Assembly (NCBI RefSeq): GCF_037948395.1
Contig: NZ_CP149940.1
Coordinates: forward strand, 3,720,001-3,784,000
Direction: 5' to 3'
Origin: Serratia nevei
GTDB lineage: Bacteria; Pseudomonadota; Gammaproteobacteria; Enterobacterales; Enterobacteriaceae
DNA: 64,000 nt
This document shows positions 19,918 to 28,148 of the stretch, one piece after another. The stretch's first letter is position 1, and the number at the start of each line of letters is the position of its first letter. Position numbers and translations under genes: made by a program. The notes beneath the pieces are model-generated. The model was not told where the DNA came from. It searched no databases and was given only the letters and a program-made list of their open reading frames with translations.

Positions 19918-20139
19918 TCAATCAGCCAGGTTGTCGATCTCTGCGGACCTGTGCTTACGCAACAGATACAGCAGCAAAGACACCCGCCGCTCGGTGCGTT
20001 CCGGGGTATCCGGCGGCAGGTTGTAGCGCAGGGTATAGCGCTCGTTGTTCTCGTTGCAAAAATCGATGACGAGCACGGGCGCAGAGGCCCCGGCTACTTT
20101 TCGATAATTCAGCGAAATGCACGACAGGTTTTTTTTCAT
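19918..20139 (-). CDS. Hypothetical 73-residue protein
   Basis: The product starts MKKNLSCISLNYRKVAGASA and has no signal peptide or membrane helix. It contains a stretch rich in hydrophobic beta-strand residues (APVLVIDFCNENNERYTLRYN) and a basic helical part (TERRVSLLLYLLRKHR). I do not recognise the family. It starts 1 base after the stop of the upstream membrane protein gene and is followed by a terminator, so the two genes are probably co-transcribed and functionally linked. Supported as a real gene by its tight placement. Confidence 0.65.
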   Translation of the reverse strand: MKKNLSCISLNYRKVAGASAPVLVIDFCNENNERYTLRYNLPPDTPERTERRVSLLLYLLRKHRSAEIDNLAD

Positions 20140-20140
20140 C

Positions 20141-21112
20141 TCAACTTACCGCGAGGGTGCGGCGAGTTGATTCGGCAATCCGCCCCACGCCGGCGCTCAG
20201 CGCGGCGCCCAACAGCAGCACCAACAGCGACCCCCATGCGGCGCGCGACAGCTGTTTAGCCGCTTCATCGGCCGCTTCACGCGCTTTCTGCTCGGCCTCA
20301 GCCTTGAGTTTCTCCACTTTCTGCACCGCCTGCTGGTAAGCCTGAGCGTAGTTATCGACGATTTGGCTCGCTTCATCACGGCTCTTGCCGGTGCGCGCCG
20401 CAACGATATTCACCAACGCATCCTTATCGGCCGCGCTCAACGTCGGCTCACCGGACTGCTTGACGCGGTCGAACCACTGCTTGAGCTCGGAGGCGGCCCG
20501 CGCCGGATCGGCCGCCGCGTCCATGGCCGATTGCTTGCCGTCGGCGGTCGCCCTATCGGCCTTCTGTTCCAACCGAGCCGGATCCAGTTCCGGCTTGCCG
20601 GTCTGCTTGAGCGTGGCGTTCAACTGGTTTTCCAGGCTTCCCCAGTCAAGGCTGATGCCTTTTTTATCCAGCTGTTGCTTGAGGCCTTCGCCCACGTTTG
20701 GCGCTGCCGCAGCCAGGCCGCTGCCCGCCAGCGAAAGCCCTTTGCCCACCGCGCTACCCGCCAGCCCCACCACGCCACTCGCCAATGAAACCACCAGCCA
20801 GGTGGTCAGCAAGGTGGTGATCGCCCAGCTCAGCAGGCCATGCAAGCCGCCGCGATTCGGTGCGGTGCGGCCGGCGACGAACGCGCCTGCGGCCAGCGAG
20901 GCCAGCGTTGAAACCAGCAGCCAGATCCCGGTGCCGGTGCCAAAGCCGCTCAGCGGGTTGCCCTTTTGCATCATATCCACGGCCTGGGCACCGACAGCCG
21001 TACCCAGCACGCTGAAGATCAGATAAGTCACCAGCGCCACGGCACTCCCGGCCAATATCGAGCCCCATGACACCTGAAACGCAAAGCGATTTGATTCATA
21101 GACAGTGGTCAT
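20141..21112 (-). CDS. Multi-helix inner membrane protein with central helical domain
   Basis: The 323-residue protein has an N-terminal block of membrane helices (SWGSILAGSAVALVTYLIF, GIWLLVSTLASLAAGAFVAG, WLVVSLASGVVGLAGSAVG), a soluble alanine- and charge-rich helical middle (about residues 140-285, ending KVEKLKAEAEQKAREAADEA) and a final helix WGSLLVLLLGAALSAGVGRI. This layout resembles a widespread group of uncharacterised proteins; the function is unknown. It is divergent from the PAS-LuxR regulator gene, with a 229-base shared promoter region carrying an octamer inverted repeat. The context suggests envelope or osmotic stress, an inference only. Confidence 0.75.
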   Translation of the reverse strand: MTTVYESNRFAFQVSWGSILAGSAVALVTYLIFSVLGTAVGAQAVDMMQKGNPLSGFGTGTGIWLLVSTLASLAAGAFVAGRTAPNRGGLHGLLSWAITTLLTTWLVVSLASGVVGLAGSAVGKGLSLAGSGLAAAAPNVGEGLKQQLDKKGISLDWGSLENQLNATLKQTGKPELDPARLEQKADRATADGKQSAMDAAADPARAASELKQWFDRVKQSGEPTLSAADKDALVNIVAARTGKSRDEASQIVDNYAQAYQQAVQKVEKLKAEAEQKAREAADEAAKQLSRAAWGSLLVLLLGAALSAGVGRIAESTRRTLAVS

Positions 21113-21229
21113 CGTTGTTCCTTATATTTTCTGGACAAGTGATTGCACGCACGGCGGATAACCGCGCAGACAAATCCAGTCTGCCGCGCGGCGCCGTCGG
21201 CCGTCCCGGTTCATTTGCGCCAGAATGAC

Positions 21230-21269
21230 TAGTGCATTCACACCCTGCGAATACGCACGTTATGCACTA
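21230..21269. promoter_or_regulatory. Inverted octamers upstream of the PAS-LuxR gene
   Basis: TAGTGCAT (21230-21237) and its exact reverse complement ATGCACTA (21262-21269) are separated by 24 bases in the divergent promoter region. The same octamers recur upstream of the CsbD-like gene. This is a candidate operator, possibly for the LuxR-type protein encoded next to it. Confidence 0.5.
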
Positions 21270-21341
21270 AGCTGCTCAGCGAGTAGCGTAACCCGCGGCC
21301 CCCGTCAGAGGCCGCTCCCCCTTCTGTCTAGCGGAGAGCAC

Positions 21342-22838
21342 ATGAACCCATCCGTCCTGGCCAGCGAAACCCACCGCGGCCACCTGCAGCAAATCATCTC
21401 CGGCTTGTCCGACGGCGTGATCCTGACGGATACCGATCAAACGCTGCTTTGGGCCAACGAAGCCGCGTTGGCCATGCATGGCGTGAGCCACCAGAAAGCC
21501 CTGGGGGCCAATGCCGACGAGTACGCGGCGCGGTTTGCCCTGCGTTATCGCAACAACCACCCGCTGGCGCTGGAACAGTACCCGCTAAACCGGGTTGCCG
21601 ATGGCGAGACCTTCACCGATGTGGTAGTGGAAGTTCGGCAGGTCGACGATCCGGACAGCTTCTGGGTGCACCGCCTGCGGAGCCTGATTATCACCGATGC
21701 GCAGGGGCAGCCGGAGCTGCTGGCGCTGATCCTAAGCGACGCGACGGAGTGGGCCAGCGCCGAACAGCGCTTTGAAAAAACCTTCAACGCCAATCCGGCG
21801 CCGGCGGTCATTTGTCGGCTAAGCGACCTGCGTTACGTCAAGGTCAATCAGGGGTTCCTCGATATGACCGGTTACCAGCGTGAACAGGTCATGGGGCGTT
21901 CGGTCTATGAACTCGACGTGTTGGAACAGGCTGAGCACAAAGAGCTGGCGATTCAGCGCCTGGGGGAAGGCGCAACCATTCCGCAAATGGAGGCCGAGCT
22001 GAAACTGCCCGGTGGCGGAAGCAAGCTGGTGGTGGTTGCCGGCCAACCGCTGGACATCAATGAAGACGACTGCATGCTGTTCACTTTTACCGATCTCGAA
22101 CCCCGGCGTCAGGCGGAATCGGCGCTGCGGGAAAGTGAAGAGCGGTTCGCCAAGGCATTTCGCCTGAGCCCGGTGCCGACGTTGTTGTGTACGGCGCACG
22201 AGCGGCGCGTGCTGGACGTCAACGAAGCCTTCACCCGCACCACCGAGTACGACGCCGAAGCCTTGATCGGCAAAACGGTCGATGAGATCCAATTTATTGA
22301 CGATCCCGAGGCGAACCGCCGTTTGTTTGCCGCGCTGGAAAAAAGCGGTAACGTCGAAGGGCTGGACATCCGGGTACGCAAGAAAGGGAGCGAGTCGATC
22401 GACTGCGTGGCCTCGGCGGATGCCGTCAGCATTCACAATGCGCCCTGCTACCTGCTGGTGCTCATGGACATTACCGAACGCAAACGCTCGGAGCTGGAGC
22501 TGGTGAGCGCCATCGAGGAAGTGATGCAGGACGCTTCCTGGTTCAGCCAAACCTTGATTGAAAAACTGGCCAACGTGAAAAGCCTCAACCGGCCCGATCA
22601 GACCGGATTTAACGCCAGCGATCTCACGCCGCGCGAGCGCGATGTGCTGGAATTGATTTGCGAGGGGCTGCCGGACAAGAAAATCGCAGCGCGCCTCAAT
22701 CTGGCGCTCAACACCATTCGCAATCATGTCGCGACGGTCTATTCCAAACTGGGCGTGCATAGCCGCAGCGAAGCCATCGTCTGGGCCAGGGAGCGCGGTC
22801 TGTTTACCGGCGGGTCGGCCACCAGGAACGGCAAGTAG
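21342..22838 (+). CDS. PAS-domain LuxR family transcriptional regulator
   Basis: The ATG at 21342 (MNPSVLASETHRGHLQQI) has GGAG upstream; the frame is open further upstream but without family content. The 498-residue protein has three successive PAS domains (about 10-130, 140-260 and 268-390; the last ends LVLMDITERKRSELEL) and a C-terminal LuxR-type helix-turn-helix (about 425-485: LTPRERDVLELICEGLPDKK and NTIRNHVATVYSKLGVHSR). There is no receiver or kinase domain, so it is probably a one-component sensor whose PAS domains bind a ligand or cofactor. It lies between a membrane protein gene and a CsbD-like gene, both candidate targets. Confidence 0.85.
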   Translation: MNPSVLASETHRGHLQQIISGLSDGVILTDTDQTLLWANEAALAMHGVSHQKALGANADEYAARFALRYRNNHPLALEQYPLNRVADGETFTDVVVEVRQVDDPDSFWVHRLRSLIITDAQGQPELLALILSDATEWASAEQRFEKTFNANPAPAVICRLSDLRYVKVNQGFLDMTGYQREQVMGRSVYELDVLEQAEHKELAIQRLGEGATIPQMEAELKLPGGGSKLVVVAGQPLDINEDDCMLFTFTDLEPRRQAESALRESEERFAKAFRLSPVPTLLCTAHERRVLDVNEAFTRTTEYDAEALIGKTVDEIQFIDDPEANRRLFAALEKSGNVEGLDIRVRKKGSESIDCVASADAVSIHNAPCYLLVLMDITERKRSELELVSAIEEVMQDASWFSQTLIEKLANVKSLNRPDQTGFNASDLTPRERDVLELICEGLPDKKIAARLNLALNTIRNHVATVYSKLGVHSRSEAIVWARERGLFTGGSATRNGK

Positions 22839-22845
22839 CCTGCAA

Positions 22846-22899
22846 ATGCACTATCCGTACCGATGCAAACGCCCCTTATAGGCACAACGTGAAGTGCAT
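22846..22899. promoter_or_regulatory. Repeat octamers upstream of the CsbD-like gene
   Basis: ATGCACTA (22846-22853) and AGTGCAT (22893-22899) repeat, in opposite order, the octamers found before the LuxR gene. A direct repeat TGCAAATGCA also occurs at 22841-22850 and 22910-22919. This is a candidate shared operator. Confidence 0.45.
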
Positions 22900-22972
22900 A
22901 ACATGGAGGTGCAAATGCAGGCTTTCGCCCTGTGCGGAAGCCAAACGGATCGAACCTTAGGAGCGCATCATA

Positions 22973-23224
22973 ATGAACAGCGAAAAGGCCAATGGCATGA
23001 TGGAAAAAGTGGCGGGCAAAGCGCAGGAAATGGCGGGCGACGTCACCAGAAACGAACGTTTGCAGGCCGAAGGCGCCACGCGCTATGCAGCGGGCGCGCT
23101 GCAAGAAAAATACGGCGACGCCCTGAGCTGCGCCGGCAGCATGATGAAGAAAAACCCCCTCGCTGCATTAGCCCTCATTGCCGGCGCTGGCCTGTTGGCC
23201 GGCCTGCTGCTGCGCCGCCGTTGA
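22973..23224 (+). CDS. CsbD-like small stress protein with C-terminal membrane anchor
   Basis: The 83-residue product has a CsbD-like N-terminal part (KANGMMEKVAGKAQEMAGDV, then the YAAGALQEKYGD type repeat) and a C-terminal tail KKNPLAALALIAGAGLLAGL ending in LLRRR, which resembles the membrane tail of ElaB/YqjD-type proteins. Typical CsbD proteins are soluble and lack this tail. Such proteins are usually induced in stationary phase or stress. The gene follows the PAS-LuxR regulator by 134 bases, is preceded by the shared octamers, and ends in its own terminator. Confidence 0.75.
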   Translation: MNSEKANGMMEKVAGKAQEMAGDVTRNERLQAEGATRYAAGALQEKYGDALSCAGSMMKKNPLAALALIAGAGLLAGLLLRRR

Positions 23225-23259
23225 TGCGCGCCGACCAGCACACCGTTTTTCCCTGAATG

Positions 23260-23296
23260 CCGCGCCCGGAGGGTCACCACCGGGCGCGGTTCTTTT
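23260..23296 (+). terminator. Terminator of the CsbD-like gene
   Basis: CCGCGCCCGG (23260-23269) pairs perfectly with CCGGGCGCGG (23280-23289) around a 10-base loop, followed by TTCTTTT. Confidence 0.82.
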
Positions 23297-23317
23297 CGGC
23301 GATGCAGGCCCGATTTG

Positions 23318-24061
23318 TTATTGAACTCTCAGCAGTTTCTTTAATTCAAGGTATCGAGTATGCAATGAATCATTACCCTCCGTTTTCTTGATTTTATCAT
23401 CGAGTAAATCAACAAAGTTTTCACCAAATCTATCTTCAATAAACGGATTTGCACCATGTTTAAGCAGAAGATTCATATGGTCAATTCGCCCCAAATAAGC
23501 ACACTCCACTAATGGTGTTCTCTTTAACCTATCCTGAATGTTAATGTCCGCACCATATTTTATCAGTGTCGCCATTGTCTCTGTATTACTGGATTTAATT
23601 GTCTGAAATATTATTGGTAGATCATCAAGTTTGCCTCTTGCATTAGGAGACAATCCCCCATCAAGCAATGCCTTTAACCAAATACCGTTGTCTAATTTTG
23701 CCATCCATTCAGCAGGACTGGCACCGCCATTGGGGCGAGGTTGCAGTGGATCGGCTCCGGCCTTTACCAACTCGGTCGCAATCTGCAGCCGTTCCGGCGT
23801 GGCATTGTCATGAGTCGACGTCGCCAGGGCATAAAACAATAATGTCATATCGTGTTCACCGGGGCTGTTCAGATCCGTCTCTTTCGCCAGCCGTTTGATG
23901 TTGCCGATATTCCCATCGCGGATAGCCTTAGCCAACACAAGCTGTTGACCTGTAAAGTAACCTTCTGGCGGCAAGTCCATTCCTTTCTCCTTACATCCGG
24001 TTGTAAACACCAATCCAATCGCGATGAACAGCGCTGCGAACACGTTAAAAACTTGTCTCAT
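23318..24061 (-). CDS. Ankyrin-repeat lipoprotein, probable immunity protein for the adjacent lipase
   Basis: The ATG at 24061 begins a lipoprotein signal (MRQVFNVFAALFIAIGLVFTTGC) with cysteine in TTGC. The 247-residue product then has ankyrin-type repeats: HDMTLLFYALATSTHDN, KAGADPLQPRPNGGASPAEW, IKYGADINIQDRLKRTPLVE and LKHGANPFIEDRFGENFVDL. It starts 7 bases after the lipase gene's stop. Periplasmic ankyrin lipoproteins are known immunity proteins of type VI lipase effectors (Tle/Tli families), which fits this pairing. The gene is more AT-rich than the chromosome. Specific family membership is not established here. Confidence 0.72.
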   Translation of the reverse strand: MRQVFNVFAALFIAIGLVFTTGCKEKGMDLPPEGYFTGQQLVLAKAIRDGNIGNIKRLAKETDLNSPGEHDMTLLFYALATSTHDNATPERLQIATELVKAGADPLQPRPNGGASPAEWMAKLDNGIWLKALLDGGLSPNARGKLDDLPIIFQTIKSSNTETMATLIKYGADINIQDRLKRTPLVECAYLGRIDHMNLLLKHGANPFIEDRFGENFVDLLDDKIKKTEGNDSLHTRYLELKKLLRVQ

Positions 24062-24068
24062 CGAGCTT

Positions 24069-25547
24069 CTATATCCTGTGACCGATTGTGGCGATATCAT
24101 CGTCTTTTTCCTGTTCGATGCAGTCTATCACTTGTTGGATGCCATGTCGGTCACCCATATTGCCCACACCGCCATCAAGCGTGTGTTTAACACCAACGGC
24201 ATCCGGCAAATGTGACGATATTTTTTCCTTCGCGGCCAATAATGCAAGGTTGCCATTAACGTCGATAAAGTCTTGCCTGAGATCGACTTCCTGCAACCTC
24301 GTCAAAATTTCGCCCTTCACCCGGTAGGCGTTGATAATATCCTCACTGCCCACCAAGGAACCCCCATACTTTTCCACGGTACCCGAATTCAATCCCGCGG
24401 CATTAAATGTCCACCCAGATTTACCGCTGGTCATTGATGCCGCCGATGCCAGCCCACCGCCTAGCGAATGCCCGGAGATATCTACCCGGCCCTTTAATAA
24501 AGAGCCAATATCTACAGCTCTTTGATAGTATGCAGATTCAGCACCTCTGCCTTGGTTGAAGTTATTCGTCCAGTCTTCCAGGTTCTTTATCTCTGGCAGT
24601 TCACGATCGATAAATATCTTCTTCGCCGCATTCAGTTTACCATTAGGAAGTTCAGGCATCCTTGACCCGCGAAAAACAACTGTCGGATTCATATCATCGC
24701 CAAACACGGCTTTATCCGGAGCATAAACCCTTGCCAAAAAACCCGGTGATATCTCATTGTCATAAAGCATTTCCCGGCGAACCCCTAAACCATCCAAAAA
24801 ACCGCCGTCATTACTCACATCCCGCCATCCTTCCGGCACGCCTGGCGTAGCCGCCAACGGATTGGTCGTGTTATAGACATTCTGCGCCAGCTTGGCCTTT
24901 TCCACCGCGACGTTATTTTGCGCCAGGCGTTGCGCCGCAATCCGCGCATCCGGATAGATACTTCGCTCCCCCCGACCAATCAGATATTTTCTCGCCTGCC
25001 AACGCTCCTGTTTGCTCATTGGGCGAACGACCTCTTTGATGACGGTAAGGCTTGAGCCAACGGCGGCGGCCACCGCCTGCATCAGCGGGGGATTTTTAGC
25101 GGTGTTTTGTCTCGGGGGCAAGGAAGTTGGTTTAGGCCTGGCGGCGTATCGGCTGATCATCTCTTCATAACGTTGAATTATACGTTCGACTGGGTACTGC
25201 GGCGGTAATACAGTCCCGGGATAACGCTGCAGGCGCCCTTGCGCATTGATGAAAAACGGATATTTGACGGGGCTCCAGGCACCGATACTTGCATCGACGG
25301 CAAGCAAACTGCCGCGTTTTAGTTCGTCAAACACGCCGCGCTTCATGCCGCTATCTTCCCGGTAACTCGATACGCCAATACCGGACTGCGTATTGCGCGT
25401 GATAGTGTGCCTGCTCGATATCGACGACATGGACGAACCGCCGAACAGGTAATGTCGCTCCAGCTCATAACGCGCATCGGCGGGATTAAGGATGCGGGCG
25501 AATTTCTCCGGCGCCAACGATTCCGACATAAAATAAATCAACTGCAC
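24069..25547 (-). CDS. Putative antibacterial lipase effector (class 3 lipase-like, GHSLGG motif)
   Basis: The 492-residue protein has a lipase nucleophile elbow, DISGHSLGGGLASAAS, near residue 368, preceded by a conserved strand VVFRGSRMPELPNG, as in class 3 (alpha/beta-hydrolase) lipases. A C-terminal histidine is seen in VGVKHTLDGGV. The N-terminal ~250 residues match nothing I recognise; there is no signal peptide. Translation probably starts at GTG 25547, which has GGGAGG 6 bases upstream, rather than ATG 25529. Absence of an export signal plus a downstream immunity-like lipoprotein suggests delivery by a type VI system, though no VgrG, Hcp or PAAR gene is present in this window. Confidence 0.7.
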   Translation of the reverse strand: MQLIYFMSESLAPEKFARILNPADARYELERHYLFGGSSMSSISSRHTITRNTQSGIGVSSYREDSGMKRGVFDELKRGSLLAVDASIGAWSPVKYPFFINAQGRLQRYPGTVLPPQYPVERIIQRYEEMISRYAARPKPTSLPPRQNTAKNPPLMQAVAAAVGSSLTVIKEVVRPMSKQERWQARKYLIGRGERSIYPDARIAAQRLAQNNVAVEKAKLAQNVYNTTNPLAATPGVPEGWRDVSNDGGFLDGLGVRREMLYDNEISPGFLARVYAPDKAVFGDDMNPTVVFRGSRMPELPNGKLNAAKKIFIDRELPEIKNLEDWTNNFNQGRGAESAYYQRAVDIGSLLKGRVDISGHSLGGGLASAASMTSGKSGWTFNAAGLNSGTVEKYGGSLVGSEDIINAYRVKGEILTRLQEVDLRQDFIDVNGNLALLAAKEKISSHLPDAVGVKHTLDGGVGNMGDRHGIQQVIDCIEQEKDDDIATIGHRI

Positions 25548-25931
25548 AATGGCCTCCCTTCGGCTTGCTACTGGCTTTCCCTTCGTCTGTCAGTGAACGT
25601 CACTGGACGAGCCAGTTTTTCATCATACCTACAGCTCTGCTTGACCGATACGTGCGTAAGAAATAACGGCCTTATTTTTCACCGTTTCTCCTTCTACGTC
25701 ACATTTATCTTTAACAGGTTTATGTCAGACCTCGTCAATTTCTAATTTCAGTCTGCCAGCAGACAAGTCATTTACCGGTTCATGTTATCTCATCATCTTA
25801 ATCCTTAAAATCTATGACGGTAATCAGTAAACAGGGTCCTGATATATAAACTGAACATATTAATCAACTTGGGTTTATCACTCATGCCATTAAGTGTTAA
25901 TATTAGCGCATTACGTGCACGGAGAAATAGC
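25548..25931. other. Divergent AT-rich gap between lipase and DsdC-like genes
   Basis: This 384-base region must contain promoters for both divergent genes. It is strongly AT-rich. I find no gene or clear repeat in it. Confidence 0.4.
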
Positions 25932-26861
25932 ATGTTCCCCAGTAAAAAACATTCACAGCGGGCCACCCCGCTGACCAGCTATCAATTTTCCCGGTTGCAT
26001 ACTTTCGAATGCGTCGCCCGTCATTTATCTTTTGCGCTGGCGGCGCAAGAATTGTCGATCACCCCCAGCGCCGTAAGCCACCGCATTAATCTGCTCGAAA
26101 AGGAGTTGGGCTTCCTGCTATTCCAGCGCTTTCATCGCAGAATTACCCTGACCCCGGAGGGCGAGCGCATGCAATGGGCGCTGGACAGCTCCTTCAACAC
26201 GCTGAATCAGGAAATTCTGGACATCAAAAATCGCGAGCTGACGGGGACGTTGACCCTCTATTCGCACCCCTCTCTGGTGCAATGCCTGTTGCTGCCGCGC
26301 ATCGGCGACTTTATCGCCCAGCACCCCACCATTCACCTCAACATTCTGACCGGGCAGGAGATCATCAACCTGGCCAACCGCGGCGTGGACTTGGCGATGT
26401 ACTTCGGCAAACTGCCCTCGGGGCGGCATCTGGACGAGGCTTTTATGCAGGAATCGATGGTGCCGATCTGCACGCCGCAGTATGCCGCCGCACATAGCCT
26501 GTACGATGCGCCGGAAAACCTGGCCCACTGCACGCTGCTGCACGATCGCTACAACTCCGGCGAAGACGAGTGGCAAACCTGGTCGCAACACTTTGCGCTG
26601 GGGCTGGATACCGACAGCAAGAGCATGGAGTTCGACCGCTCCGATCTCGCGGTGCTGGCCGCCACGCGGCACCTTGGCGTCGCCATGGGGCGGCTCAATC
26701 TGGTGCAGGATTGGATCAAAAGCGGCGAGCTGATCATTCCGTTCACCGACATGACCGTGCCCTGCGAGCACTGCTATTTCACCTCGACCATCTCCGAGCG
26801 GCAGTGGCCGAAAATCCTCGCGTTTAAGCAGTGGATCATGAAAATCGCCCCTCTGGTCTGA
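25932..26861 (+). CDS. LysR family regulator resembling D-serine activator DsdC
   Basis: The 309-residue product closely resembles E. coli DsdC as I remember it, including FSRLHTFECVARHLSFALAA, SITPSAVSHRINLLEKELG, LNQEILDIKNRELTGTLTLY and the C-terminal GRLNLVQDWIKSGELI. It has the N-terminal winged helix-turn-helix and a substrate-binding domain. The ATG at 25932 has GGAGA upstream. In E. coli, DsdC activates dsdXA for D-serine use, and those genes lie near argW at the equivalent position; here no dsdX or dsdA follows. It may control genes elsewhere or the neighbouring EamA operon. Confidence 0.8.
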   Translation: MFPSKKHSQRATPLTSYQFSRLHTFECVARHLSFALAAQELSITPSAVSHRINLLEKELGFLLFQRFHRRITLTPEGERMQWALDSSFNTLNQEILDIKNRELTGTLTLYSHPSLVQCLLLPRIGDFIAQHPTIHLNILTGQEIINLANRGVDLAMYFGKLPSGRHLDEAFMQESMVPICTPQYAAAHSLYDAPENLAHCTLLHDRYNSGEDEWQTWSQHFALGLDTDSKSMEFDRSDLAVLAATRHLGVAMGRLNLVQDWIKSGELIIPFTDMTVPCEHCYFTSTISERQWPKILAFKQWIMKIAPLV

Positions 26862-26872
26862 TGGCCTGAGGG

Positions 26873-27175
26873 TTAGCGCTCTATTTTGGGGGAATAAGAA
26901 AAATGCAGCGCGCAGGCGTAGAGCCGGCCGGCCTTTGAATAAGAGATATATTTGCGGTTTTTATCCCAGGTAAGCAGGGAATTATTGGCGAAATAATAAA
27001 CCTCCAATTGCATCCCATTAGCTAACCTCGACCAGCCTCGGTTTCTTATCACGGTAAAATCACCGTTATCGCTGAGCGTGATCAGCGGCACGCCCCAGGC
27101 ATAGCGGGATATTTGCAGCTGGATAATGAATTGGCTTTCGCAGCTTATTTGGTAGTTCTGTACATCAACATCCAT
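26873..27175 (-). CDS. Hypothetical 100-residue protein
   Basis: The product starts MDVDVQNYQISCESQFIIQL and appears to be a beta-rich soluble protein (YAWGVPLITLSDNGDFTVI, MQLEVYYFANNSLLTWDKNR). No signal peptide, membrane helix or known motif is seen. Its start lies 3 bases after the EamA gene stop, so it is probably translated from the same message. It converges on the DsdC-like gene. Confidence 0.6.
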   Translation of the reverse strand: MDVDVQNYQISCESQFIIQLQISRYAWGVPLITLSDNGDFTVIRNRGWSRLANGMQLEVYYFANNSLLTWDKNRKYISYSKAGRLYACALHFSYSPKIER

Positions 27176-27178
27176 AAT

Positions 27179-28102
27179 TTATATTTTGGGTGCCACTCTT
27201 CGGTCAAAATAAATAAGATAAGAACAACTCACCACGATTAATCCCAGCACGATCAGCATGGCCCCCAATACAAACTCAATTTGCAACGGCTCGCCGAGAA
27301 TAACGCCCCCCGCCAGGATACCGAATACCGGCGTCATAAAGGTGAGAATGCCCAGTGAGGAGGCCTGATAGCGACGCAGCAGCGAAAACCAGATCAGGTA
27401 GCTGAAAAACGACACCACCACGGTCTGGAACAGCAGGCTGTACCAGGCCACCGGGCTCAGGGTGAAATGCAGGTTTCCCGTCGCCAGCGCCGGCAACGAC
27501 AGCAGCACACAGGCGCCCGTCAGCTGGCACAGCAGCGTCTGTTTAGCCGGGCACTCCGCCAGGCGCGTGGTGCGGATCACCAGGGTAGAGGCTCCCCAGG
27601 CGATCCCCGCCAGCAGGCCGTAGAGATCGCCTTTCAGCCGTTCGGCTCCGCCGCTTCCCTCAGCCATGCCCGATATGGCCAGCACCACGCCGCCAAAGGC
27701 GATGAGCATGCCCAGCCACTGCACCGGCGACAGGCGCTCCTGAGGAAGGAGAAAATGCAGGCCAAGGGCGGAAAACAGCGGCGCGGTGTACAAAAACACC
27801 GCCATATGCGAGGCGCTGGTGTAACGCAGCCCTGCGGAGACAAAAAAGAACTCCAGCGCGAACAATGCCCCCACGCTCAAACCGGCGCACAGCGTGGCGC
27901 GATCCCAGGTGAAACGCTCGCCGCGGCCGCGCGCCAGCAGGTAAACCGCCAACGCGGCGAGACCCGAGCGAATGGCGATTTGCAGCACCGCCGACACATC
28001 CGGCTCGGCGGCCTTGATTGCCACCTGTTGCATTCCCCAGATGGCGCATAGCATCACCATCGCGGCGGCAGCCCTGCCGTCGATTCCGATTCTCGCATTC
28101 AT
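27179..28102 (-). CDS. EamA/DMT superfamily transporter
   Basis: The 307-residue protein starting at ATG 28102 (MNARIGIDGRAAAAMVMLCA) contains ten predicted membrane helices in two EamA repeats; family features include AIWGMQQVAIKAAEPDVSAV near the N-terminus and GEPLQIEFVLGAMLIVLGLI in the last repeat. Such transporters usually export amino acids or other metabolites; the substrate cannot be inferred. The frame is open upstream, but the region before 28102 lacks membrane content. It leads a probable two-gene operon. Confidence 0.85.
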   Translation of the reverse strand: MNARIGIDGRAAAAMVMLCAIWGMQQVAIKAAEPDVSAVLQIAIRSGLAALAVYLLARGRGERFTWDRATLCAGLSVGALFALEFFFVSAGLRYTSASHMAVFLYTAPLFSALGLHFLLPQERLSPVQWLGMLIAFGGVVLAISGMAEGSGGAERLKGDLYGLLAGIAWGASTLVIRTTRLAECPAKQTLLCQLTGACVLLSLPALATGNLHFTLSPVAWYSLLFQTVVVSFFSYLIWFSLLRRYQASSLGILTFMTPVFGILAGGVILGEPLQIEFVLGAMLIVLGLIVVSCSYLIYFDRRVAPKI

Positions 28103-28148
28103 AATAGGGTTCTCGCCACCGTGAGAATAATAACGGGCAACCGTCGCG

